Below, in pieces: positions 17,194-25,500 of a stretch of DNA of 36,813 bases (its first letter is position 1; each line of letters starts with the position of its first letter). The notes under the pieces were generated by a model that worked only from the letters and a program-made list of their open reading frames with translations, did not search any database and was not told where the DNA came from. The position numbers and the translations under genes were made by a program. Location of the stretch: assembly GCA_016195385.1 (NCBI GenBank), contig JACPZS010000193.1, forward strand, positions 1-36,813. Reading direction: 5' to 3'. The DNA comes from Verrucomicrobiota bacterium. GTDB lineage: Bacteria > Verrucomicrobiota > Verrucomicrobiia > Limisphaerales > JACPZS01.

Positions 17194-20100
17194 TCAACGA
17201 GTGGCGGCGCGCACAGCTTCCGGCGAGGCGGCCCGAAAAAGTCGCTGACCTCCGAGGTGCATCGCACAAAGAGAATTTCCATCCGGCGACCATGCCAGCC
17301 GATACACCGGCCCCGGACAATCAAGTTGCCCGACTTGGACGTGCGTATTTCCGTCCCAGAGCAGGATGCCGCCGACTTCGCGCCGTCCGCACGCGATGCG
17401 CGTGCCGTCCGGTGAAAGAGCTACGCTGGAGCCGTAGATGGTATCCACCACGCGATCTTGGAGCAGTTGCCCGGTCCGCGTGTTCCACCAAAAGATCGGC
17501 CCTGCATAGTCGCAGGAGACGAGTAATGAATCTTCTTCCGCGAAAATCAGTTCGCTGACGCTATCCGAGTGCCGCGTTTCGTTGATGATCTTGCGACCGG
17601 CCGCGACGTCCCAAAGCTCGACAGTCCCATCGGCATAGCCGATGGCGAGCAGGTTTCCTTTTGCCGAGAGAATCCAACGCGACGCGGTGGACTCGTGCAT
17701 GGGAATCGTGGCAATCGGATCGGTCTGGCCGCGTTGCCACACGCACATTCCCAGACCCAAGGCTTGAGCGGCAATCCGCCGACCGTCCTTTGACACCACG
17801 GGAGCGGTGACCCGCGCACTCGGATCGCACTTCAATTCTTCCAGAAACGCGGGTCCAACCACTGGCGCCTCCATCTCACTCCCGGCCATAGCCGAGGTGG
17901 TCTGGGAAGAATTTGAAACGGCAGTTCCTTTCGGCAAATCATAAAGGCGCATCCGGCCGTCCGCAAACGACACCACGAGTTGTTGGCCGCCGGGCATCAG
18001 TGTCATGCCGGTCCAGTCGCGGATGTGGAAACGAAACCGGTTGGTTTCGGAAAAATCGCGCGTGTCATGGATTCGAATCGGGCCTTCCCCACCGATTGCT
18101 GGACGGTTCAACATGAACTTGTCGTCTGGACTGAACACGTTGTTGATGTTTCCCACGCCAGACGTCCTCGGAACCGGTTCGGCCGACTCAACGGGCCAGG
18201 CCCGGATATCGAATCGGCCATCCGATTCACCCGACCCGAGCAATTCCCTGCCGTCGCGCGTGAACAACAAATCCCAGCGCGGGCTGCGATGCGGCTGACC
18301 GGATCGGATCTCGGACCAATCGGCGGTCCGGAACATCCACGGCGTTACATCGGTTTCTTGCCCGCCGCTGGTTCCGGGGGCAACTGCCAGCCGGTTTCCA
18401 CTCGGCGAAAATCGCGCGGATCCGTACAAGCCCGAGCGCGGCCAAAGATTCGTGATGGTTCGACGCGCCGCCAAATCCCAGACCTGAACGCCACCGGTGT
18501 ATCCAGCAGTGGCCGCAAACCTGCCGTCGGGCGAGAAATCCAAATCCTGAATGCCTGTCACCGGATTGCTGAAGCGAAGAATCTCCCGATGCTCGTGCAG
18601 ATCCACGAAGACCACGTCGCCGTTGCTGCCAAAAGCGAGCACGGGGCCGGTCGGGCGTCGCGAATCGAATAAGACTTGGAGACTCCGTTCGGGGACGAAG
18701 CGGATGCCCGTGGGCAAAATCAAGCGATTACTCGCCTGCGTGCGGAAAATCTCTTTCCCGTCGGCAACCTGGCAGACCCGAACTTCTGCACTGAGGATCT
18801 TCAAACCGTCTATACCGATGGCGGCGACGAGCGTGGAATCGGGCGAGAAGGCGACGCCCAAAGTATTCAACTTGTTGGCTATTTGGCGGTGCGACCACGT
18901 GTTCGTCTCGTAGAGCCAAAGCGAACCTTCAGCCCCACCAATCCGTCCCACGGCGGCGACCCAGCGGCCGTCCGGCGACCAATCCACGCTGTAGAGCCGC
19001 TCCGGCGTTTTGAAACGGTGAAGCTCCTTGCGGGCGCGCAGATCCCAAATGCGCAGAGTCTTATCAAAACTTGTCGAGGCCAGGAGCGCGCCATCCGGCG
19101 AGAGCGCCATCCGTGTGACGATATTCGTATGCCCCACCAGCGCGTACGCATGATCCGCCCGCGTCTGCTCCCAGAGGTAGCGCCATTCCCAAGCGGGATC
19201 GGCCGCCCCCTGGCCGTCGCTCCGTAAGCCGTTCCGTGCTGGACGATGCCGTTCGAGAAACGCATCCACGCGATGCAAGAGATTCTCCCGGAGCGCGAGG
19301 AACGCGAGGTTCATCTCCGCGCCGTAAAGATTTCGCTGGGCATCCGCTCGCAACGCAGTTTCTCTCGCCGCCTGGCGTTTGAAGAACCACGCGCCGCCCA
19401 AGAGCACCAGCGTCAGCGCCATGCCGACGGCGCTCAGTTTGTAGAGCCGTGCCAGGCGCTTGCGCAGTTCCTGCGCCGCCGCCACGCTCTCGCCGCTGCG
19501 CAAGAGCAGCAAATCATCCCGCATCTGCTCGCACGTCTGGTAGCGCTCGTGGATGTCGTTCTGACACGCTTTCAAAAACACCGTGTTCAGTTCGAGCAAC
19601 TGGTCGTCCTCCTTCGTCTCGCCCAGCGCCGTCGGCAACGCCGGGAATTCATGCCGATCTTTTCCCGTCGCGATTTCGTAAAGCACTTTGCCCAGCGAAT
19701 AAATGTCCGCCTGCGACGTGCCCGGCCCCTCCGGCGGAATAAATCCTTCCGTGCCGACGAACGACTTGGCTTCGCTCTGTTCGGCGACGAGGCCGATGTC
19801 CGCCAGTTTCGGCTGGCCGTTCACGAAGATGATGTTCGACGGTTTGATGTCGCGATGAATCAAGCCGTGTTTGTGCAAATGCCCCAGCGCCGCCGCCAGC
19901 GACAGTCCGACCTCAACGCATTTTTCAAACGGCAGTTTGCGCCGGTTCCCGATCTCGCTGCGCAAGGTTTTCGCTTCGTAACGCAGCGGGTCGATCTGCT
20001 GGCCGCTCACGACGTCGTCGGCGAGTTCCATGACGTAGTAGAAATAATCTTCGGTGCGGCCGACCTGGAGAATATCGACGAAGCCGTCGTGCGAGCGGGA

Positions 20101-20427
20101 AATGGGTTCAAATTTTTTGATGCCGTTGAACTCGCGCTCGAAGGGGCGCGCGTGCTCGAAGGATGAGCGATGAACAATTTTCACGGCGCGATAGAGGCCC
20201 ATGACATTGCGGGCGAGCCAGACTTCGCCGTAGGAACCGCGCCCGGCGCAATAGAGCAGTTCGTGATCGGGAATGGGCGGCGGGCCTTGGGGCAGCGGCG
20301 TGGCCGACGCGTCGCCGACGGTCTTGGAGCCGTCGGAGAGCGTCTGCGAAACATCCGGCCGCGTCGGCGTGCCCGCCGGTTCGCCGGCGAGTGGCGTGGA
20401 TTTGTCGGGAGCCGGTTCGGGCTTCAT
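17194..20427 (-). CDS. Membrane Ser/Thr protein kinase with C-terminal WD40 repeats
   Basis: 1077 residues; ATG 20427 is preceded by a good GAGGAA site. A Pro-rich N-terminal tail (1-52) is followed by a kinase domain: Gly-rich loop GRGSYGEV (62-69), Lys83 in 'AVKIV', catalytic loop 'HRDIKPSN' (191-198), 'ADIGL' at 209-213 where most kinases have DFG, and 'PPEGPG' as the APE equivalent. Residues ~331-349 form a membrane helix. The rest holds about 13 WD40-like repeats ('SPDG...' / 'WDL'), enough for two beta propellers outside the cytoplasm. It is last in an operon with an ECF sigma factor and an FHA protein (9-bp gap). Phosphorylation of the sigma factor or FHA partner is inferred from context. 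Catalytic Lys and Asp are present, so activity is likely. Confidence 0.95.
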   Translation of the reverse strand: MKPEPAPDKSTPLAGEPAGTPTRPDVSQTLSDGSKTVGDASATPLPQGPPPIPDHELLYCAGRGSYGEVWLARNVMGLYRAVKIVHRSSFEHARPFEREFNGIKKFEPISRSHDGFVDILQVGRTEDYFYYVMELADDVVSGQQIDPLRYEAKTLRSEIGNRRKLPFEKCVEVGLSLAAALGHLHKHGLIHRDIKPSNIIFVNGQPKLADIGLVAEQSEAKSFVGTEGFIPPEGPGTSQADIYSLGKVLYEIATGKDRHEFPALPTALGETKEDDQLLELNTVFLKACQNDIHERYQTCEQMRDDLLLLRSGESVAAAQELRKRLARLYKLSAVGMALTLVLLGGAWFFKRQAARETALRADAQRNLYGAEMNLAFLALRENLLHRVDAFLERHRPARNGLRSDGQGAADPAWEWRYLWEQTRADHAYALVGHTNIVTRMALSPDGALLASTSFDKTLRIWDLRARKELHRFKTPERLYSVDWSPDGRWVAAVGRIGGAEGSLWLYETNTWSHRQIANKLNTLGVAFSPDSTLVAAIGIDGLKILSAEVRVCQVADGKEIFRTQASNRLILPTGIRFVPERSLQVLFDSRRPTGPVLAFGSNGDVVFVDLHEHREILRFSNPVTGIQDLDFSPDGRFAATAGYTGGVQVWDLAARRTITNLWPRSGLYGSARFSPSGNRLAVAPGTSGGQETDVTPWMFRTADWSEIRSGQPHRSPRWDLLFTRDGRELLGSGESDGRFDIRAWPVESAEPVPRTSGVGNINNVFSPDDKFMLNRPAIGGEGPIRIHDTRDFSETNRFRFHIRDWTGMTLMPGGQQLVVSFADGRMRLYDLPKGTAVSNSSQTTSAMAGSEMEAPVVGPAFLEELKCDPSARVTAPVVSKDGRRIAAQALGLGMCVWQRGQTDPIATIPMHESTASRWILSAKGNLLAIGYADGTVELWDVAAGRKIINETRHSDSVSELIFAEEDSLLVSCDYAGPIFWWNTRTGQLLQDRVVDTIYGSSVALSPDGTRIACGRREVGGILLWDGNTHVQVGQLDCPGPVYRLAWSPDGNSLCAMHLGGQRLFRAASPEAVRAATR

Positions 20428-20436
20428 GACGGTTCC

Positions 20437-21330
20437 TCAAAAGCGGTAGAACAAGCGGTCGTGGTCGAAGCCATGCGCGGTGGTGCGGCCCAGTTCATCC
20501 AACGGCAGAAATTCTTTCAAACGGGACTGAACGGAATCGCTGGCGAGACAGGTGACTTTGAAAATCACCGCCAGTTTTTCGAGGCGAAACGCGAGGCTGA
20601 CTTCGGCGCCGCTCAAAGTGCCTTCACCCAGGCGCGCGGATTCGTTGATGCTGACGCGGCCATAGTGCAGCACGAGCCGGAAACGCAGCGGCGTCTGGCC
20701 TTGCAACTCTTTCAGCCGCCGGGCCGCCGCGGCGACGGAGCGGGCGGTGTGATCGCGATCCGTCCAATAAGCCATGTAGCCGTTGCCGAGGTATTTGTTC
20801 AGGATGCCGCCGTGTTCTTCGATGATGGCTTTGCTGTTGTCGTACCATTGCTCGGTGAGCCGCGGCATGTCGGCCAGGGTGACGGAACCTCCCGCTTGCG
20901 ATGGCGATTCAAAGACGCCGAGCAGCAACCAGCACGGCGTGGCTTTGTTGTCGCAAAGCGTCATGGTGGCCATCGTCGGCTCCGTGCGCTCGCGCATGCC
21001 CGCAGTGGGCTGGCGAAAGATCAAAATCTGGTGGCCGATGCGGATTTGATCCTGATCGTAAATGCGCACGGCCTGGGCGAGCCGGCCGCCATTGAGATAG
21101 GTGCCGTTGCTGCTGCCGAGGTCGCTGAGCCAGTATTCGTTTTCCATGCGGGCGTTGATCAGCGCATGGCAGCGGGAGATTTTTTCATCTTTCAACGCGA
21201 CCTGGTTGGAGCTGGAGCGTCCGATCGAACAGGCCGATTGAACGGAAAACTTCGCGCCGCCGGGAAGTTCCAGCCAGGCGGTGGCGGTGGTGGTCTGAGG
21301 AGTGGAGGGTTCTTTGGTTTCGTTACTCAT
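20437..21330 (-). CDS. FHA domain protein with a degenerate class III nucleotide cyclase domain
   Basis: 297 residues. The FHA phosphothreonine-binding domain spans about 15-110, with all key motifs: GRSSSNQV (37-44), SRCHA (52-56) and SSNGTYLNG (73-81). Residues ~130-297 look like an adenylate/guanylate cyclase domain: 'GGILNKYLGNGYMAYW' (174-189) corresponds to the usual G-x-x-x-K-x-x-G-D-x-x-M-A-x-F segment, and 'RFRLVLHYGRVSI' to the following strand. The metal-binding aspartates appear lost: the first falls in 'LLLGVFESPS' (Val or Phe) and the second is Asn183. Catalysis is therefore unlikely; a binding or sensor role is more probable. No membrane segment. It sits between the ECF sigma gene (10-bp gap) and the kinase gene (9-bp gap), so it likely reads kinase phosphorylation. 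Confidence 0.88.
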   Translation of the reverse strand: MSNETKEPSTPQTTTATAWLELPGGAKFSVQSACSIGRSSSNQVALKDEKISRCHALINARMENEYWLSDLGSSNGTYLNGGRLAQAVRIYDQDQIRIGHQILIFRQPTAGMRERTEPTMATMTLCDNKATPCWLLLGVFESPSQAGGSVTLADMPRLTEQWYDNSKAIIEEHGGILNKYLGNGYMAYWTDRDHTARSVAAAARRLKELQGQTPLRFRLVLHYGRVSINESARLGEGTLSGAEVSLAFRLEKLAVIFKVTCLASDSVQSRLKEFLPLDELGRTTAHGFDHDRLFYRF

Positions 21331-21340
21331 AACACGCGGT

Positions 21341-21973
21341 TCAGGTGATTTGTTTTTCCAACTTTTTAACTTCCTCCTTGATCAGGGACGTGACGCGAAA
21401 TTTGGCGTAGTAAACCTGCGTCAGGCCGACGCGCAACCGGCGCGCGACTTTCAGCGCCGGCCAGTCCCGCCGGACGAGCAGATTGAAGATTTGCAATTGC
21501 TCCGGCTTCACGCGATCTTTGATGCGTTCCAGCGCGGTCGCAACCAGATTCTTTTCCCATTCCGCCTCCCACTCGGCGTCGAGGTCCACGGCGGCGGGAT
21601 CAGGCACGCGCTCAACGGTCGCGGTGCGGGCGGTGTCGGGATTGGCGGGCTGATGCGCGCGCTGCTCCTGGCGTCCGCGTTTGCGAAATTGATCGGTGAT
21701 CCGCCAGCGGGTGAGGTGCAGCAGCCAGTTCTTGAAGGATCCTTGCGCCGGGTCCGTTCGGAAATCGCCCATCTTCTTGGCGACGGCAATGACGGTTTCC
21801 TGCACGACTTCCTGCGCCTCGGCGTGCGTGAGGCCGGCCTTGAGCGCCGTGCTGTAAATGAGCTTCCAGTAGGCGTCGAAGAAATCGCGCCAGCTCTGCT
21901 GGTCGTCCCAATCCTTGAGGCGGCTCAGGAGACTCCAGCGCGTGGGCAGGAACTCATCTGCATCGTTCGACAT
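21341..21973 (-). CDS. ECF-type RNA polymerase sigma factor, kinase-associated
   Basis: 210 residues from ATG 21973 ('MSNDADEFLPTRWSLLSRL'). The frame stays open to 22132, but that extension crosses the promoter-like element and hairpin leader and was rejected. Region 2 spans about 25-97 ('YWKLIYSTALKAGLTHAEAQ', 'VVQETVIAVAKKMGDFR', 'FKNWLLHLTRWRITDQFRKR'). A variable Ala/Pro linker follows, then region 4 about 145-205 ('VKPEQLQIFNLLVRRDWPAL', 'VGLTQVYYAKFRVTSLIKEE'). There is no anti-sigma gene. Instead the operon continues with an FHA protein and a Ser/Thr kinase, as in kinase-linked ECF groups of Planctomycetota and Verrucomicrobiota. The sequence before it matches that before pseudopilin 6, suggesting autoregulation and a nearby target. 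Confidence 0.93.
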   Translation of the reverse strand: MSNDADEFLPTRWSLLSRLKDWDDQQSWRDFFDAYWKLIYSTALKAGLTHAEAQEVVQETVIAVAKKMGDFRTDPAQGSFKNWLLHLTRWRITDQFRKRGRQEQRAHQPANPDTARTATVERVPDPAAVDLDAEWEAEWEKNLVATALERIKDRVKPEQLQIFNLLVRRDWPALKVARRLRVGLTQVYYAKFRVTSLIKEEVKKLEKQIT

Positions 21974-21990
21974 AATTTTCAGCAATCCAA

Positions 21991-22058
21991 TGGCGGCGCC
22001 ACCGCCGGACCGACGAACGTCCGGATTCGAACCTGGCCAGCTTCGCAAGCTCGGCCAG
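21991..22058 (-). other. Hairpin-rich 5' leader of the sigma operon
   Basis: Three successive hairpins on the minus strand between the promoter-like element and the sigma ATG. First, CTGGCC-G-AGCTT, loop GCG, AAGCT-GGCCAG (22058-22033; 11 bp, one bulge). Second, CCGGAC, 8-base loop, GTCCGG (22024-22005). Third, GGCGG, 5-base loop, CCGCC (22005-21991), ending 17 bp before the start codon; the second and third share a base, so they may compete. None has a T-run. A role in translation control is possible. Confidence 0.45.
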
Positions 22059-22092
22059 TGGCGGCAATCCGCATTCCAGTTCGTCTGGGATG

Positions 22093-22130
22093 TACACGCT
22101 GGCATCCGGAAGTTTTTTAATTTTATTTTC
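22093..22130 (-). promoter_or_regulatory. Promoter-like element shared with pseudopilin 6 (copy 2)
   Basis: Minus strand: GAAAATAAAAT (22130-22120), one base, AAAAAA (22118-22113), seven bases, ATGCC (22105-22101), two bases, CGTGTA (22098-22093). Block spacing is identical to the copy at 17036-17073. It lies 120 bp upstream of the sigma ATG, leaving a leader of about 110 nt if CGTGTA is the -10. Confidence 0.6.
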
Positions 22131-22553
22131 AAAAATCTTTTGGCGTGTGAAAAGGCGCAAATGGTTCTTGGAAGTCGTTGCGCAAGGCTCGAAGGCTCGA
22201 AATTCCCTAAACGCGCTCAATTTAGGTGTTCTGCTCATGTTTTGCTCAGATTTCCTCTTGCAAGAATCCGGCCGCTCGTTCAGTTTCCGATCAACATTCC
22301 CGGAAAAAAACATCATGAAAGAAACTCTTACCATGGGCTTGGCTGCGGCACAGACGGCGGTAGTCGGCTTGGACATGCCGGCGCGAAACAGGGCGCAGGC
22401 TAATCCCAAATCACGCCGCCGATGAAATGTTGGCTTCTTCAGCGCGGTGAATTGAGAATGCAAAGCGATTTTTGGTCGTTGTGTTGCCGTTAGCGTTCAA
22501 TGCGAAGTTGGGGAAATGAACATGAAGTTTTTCAAGAGAGATAATTACGAGCT

Positions 22554-25500
22554 ATGACTGCTCGAATCTGCTTCATCATCGCGGCTTCTTGGATCTGGCT
22601 GGGCGGGGAAATCGCCAGCGCCGCCAGTTTCTCGCTCGTCAATTCAGGTTTGCCAGGCATCTACGGTGGTTTCGTTCAATGGGGCGATTTCGACCAGGAT
22701 GGCCATCTCGATCTCCTCATCTCTGGAAACCTGAATGTTTCAGGTTTTGGTGCCCAGGTATGGCGAAATAACAATGGTTCGTTCACCAATAGTGGCCAGA
22801 TATTTCCGGTGGGTTACTATCATAATGCCACATGGGCTGACCTCGACAATGATGGTGACCTCGATATTCTGTTCACCTACAATAATCCGACCAGCAATGC
22901 AGGAGTAACTCAATTGTATCGCAATGATAGCGGGGTGTTCAATGACAGCCACATGAGCCTTCCGGGCGCTTTCGGAGGTCCCTTTGCTTTGGGAGACATC
23001 GACAAGGATGGCGACTTGGATTTCATAGTTGTAGGCGGGTTTTATAACTCAGGCGGATTTAATCTGCTGCGCAACGACCACGGCAGCTTTTTCCCACTCA
23101 ACTCGGGACTTCCAAGTGCTCTGAATGGGCCAGTAATCCTTGCTGATTTTGATGGCGACGGGGATGCCGACGTCATCCTTGGCAATGCGGGATCGATACA
23201 GTACTGGCGGAATAACAATGGAGTCTTTACCAACATCAATGTCGGCCTGCCTGTAGCCAGCCTGGTTGCGATTGCTGTGGGTGATTACGACAATGACGGC
23301 GATCTTGATCTTGCTATTGCTTCCCAAACAGCGAATGGCTTCTTTATCCAGATTTTTCGTAACTCCAACGGCATGTTCACGGACATCGGTGCTGGGCTTC
23401 CGTCACTAATGAATGTCGGGTTGGCTTGGGGCGATTTCGATAACGACGGCGACCTCGATCTCGCCCTCTGTGGCCAGAATGCATCGGGGTTCGTTACCCA
23501 GATCTGGCGAAACAACAACGGCGTGTTCACCGACATCGGTGCCGGACTTACTGGGGTTGCCGGGTTTGCCGGGTTTGCTCCTGCCGCACTGGCTTGGGGT
23601 GATTACGACAACGATGGAGCGCTTGATCTCTTAATCGCCGGCAACTCGAGTTCGGGTGCAATCAACCAGATTTGGCACAACAATACGGCAGTTCATAATT
23701 CGCCGCCCACCGCCCCGACGGGTCTTGCAGCATCGATTACAGCTTCGCGGGTGACGCTTAGTTGGAATCCGGCGACTGATGCCCAGACGCTTGCGGCTGG
23801 TCTTTCTTACAACATTCGCGTCGGTAGCGCTCCCGGTGGAGTCGATGTCGTCTCCCCGCAAGCCAACCTCAACTCGGGCTTCCGTCTGTTGGCTCAACGC
23901 GGAAATGTCCCGACTGGTACAAGTGCGGTCTTGGATTTGGCCGCCGGCACCTACTACTGGAGCGTTCAAGCCATCGACACCGCTTTCGCAGGCGGCCCCT
24001 TCGCGACGGAAGGAAGTTTTACGGTCGCGTCTGCAACCCCGATTGCCGACACGCTGGCGGCGGACGGATTTTTGTCCACTTCCGCCAACCTCCACGGCTT
24101 GGTCAATCCTCGCGGAATGTCAACGGCGGTCTGGTTCGAGTGGGGCACGAGCACAGCCTATGGTCAAACGACCGCAGTGCAGAATATTTCAGGCATCATT
24201 CCTCTGACAACCAGCCAGACGATTAGCACGTTGACTATTGAGACAACCTACCATTGTCGCGTCGTCGCGACCAATGCGGCCGGCGCGACGTTCGGGGCCG
24301 ATCAGGTCTTTACCACGCCGCGATTTGTGTTGCTTGCATCCGGTGGGCCGACGTTTCCGGGCGGCTACGCCGCGTGGTGTGATTTTGACAACGACGGGGA
24401 TCTTGACATGGCGATCAGCGGCTTCGATCCAATCACTTTTGCGCGGCACACGAAAATCTGGCGCAACGACAATGGTGTGTTCACCGACATCAATGCTGGA
24501 TTGCCTGACACCTGGGATAACCTGGCGTGGGGTGATTTCGACAATGATGGGTACCTCGACATTGTGGTGATGGGCTATGGCTACACCAATCAGATTTGGC
24601 GAAACAACCATGGAATCTTCAGCGCGATCAATGCGGGGCTGCCCGGCGTGGGGAACGGCAGCGTTAATTGGGGCGATTACGACAATAATGGCTTCCTCGA
24701 CTTGTTGATAAGCGGCAACGGTTTCGGCATTGGTGGAGTTATTCAAGTTTGGAATAATACAAGCGGTGTCTTTCAAAACGCCAATGCCAACCTGCCCGTG
24801 CAGGGTAATCCGATGGGAGCCTGGGGCGACTTTAACAACGACGGAAAACTAGACGTGTTGGATTACGGCGGCGTCGGATCTATCGACAATCCCGGAGCGA
24901 CACTATTTCGCAACGATACCACTTTGTTCACGGACGTAGGTGTAACGCTGCCTCCCATTGCCTTGGGTGTGGCGGTGTGGGGTGATTATGACAATGACGG
25001 CGACTTGGATCTTGCAATCATTTCTCACACGGGATCCAAAATTCTCCGCAATGATGGCGGCGGAATCTTCACGGATATTGGCGCGAACCTGCCGAATCTT
25101 CAAAACGGGAGCGCAGCCTGGGGAGACATTGACAACGACGGGGATCTCGATCTCGTTATCAGCGGAATCGCGGGCGGTGGCATCGGCGTAACGAAAGTGC
25201 TGAGAAATGACGCAGGCACATTCGTGGATACCCTGGCAGTCATCCCCGGCAACAACTCGGTCGCGTGGGGGGACTATGATAATGATGGTGATTTGGATTT
25301 GTTATTCGGCAATCAAATCTGGAAGAACCTGACCACGGCATTGAATGGTAATACCATTCCGGCGAACAACTCACCGACTGCGCCCACTGGTCTGGCTACT
25401 ACTGTGACTGGTTCGGCAGTAAATCTGAGTTGGTTGGCCGCTACCGATGTTGAGACGCCAGCAATTTCGTTGTCGTACAATCTTCGCGTCGGTACCAGCA

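Larger units (their letters stand above)
21974..22553. other. 580-bp divergent regulatory interval between sigma operon and FG-GAP gene
   Basis: Holds the structured leader and promoter-like element of the sigma operon (21991-22130, minus). The remainder, about 22140-22553, has no convincing gene. A 36-codon reading frame at 22315-22425 (+) starts with 'MKETLTMGLAAAQTAVVGLD' behind GGAAAAAAAC but has a basic tail and no recognisable family. A short direct repeat AGGCTCGA occurs twice at about 22188-22203. No clear sigma-70 promoter for the FG-GAP gene was found. Confidence 0.5.

Noticed and set aside
22021..22040. tRNA-like T-loop GGTTCGAATCC on the minus strand in the sigma leader
   Set aside because: The flanking bases do not form a 5-bp T stem and no matching acceptor or anticodon arms are present; it is part of the hairpin leader.
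21974..22132. N-terminal extension of the sigma factor to 22132
   Set aside because: The extension crosses the shared promoter-like element and hairpins, and family members begin near MSNDADEFLPTRW.
22315..22425. Possible 36-residue peptide starting MKETLTMGLAAAQ
   Set aside because: Too short, no hydrophobic or family signature and a random-looking basic tail; kept only as a remark in the divergent interval.
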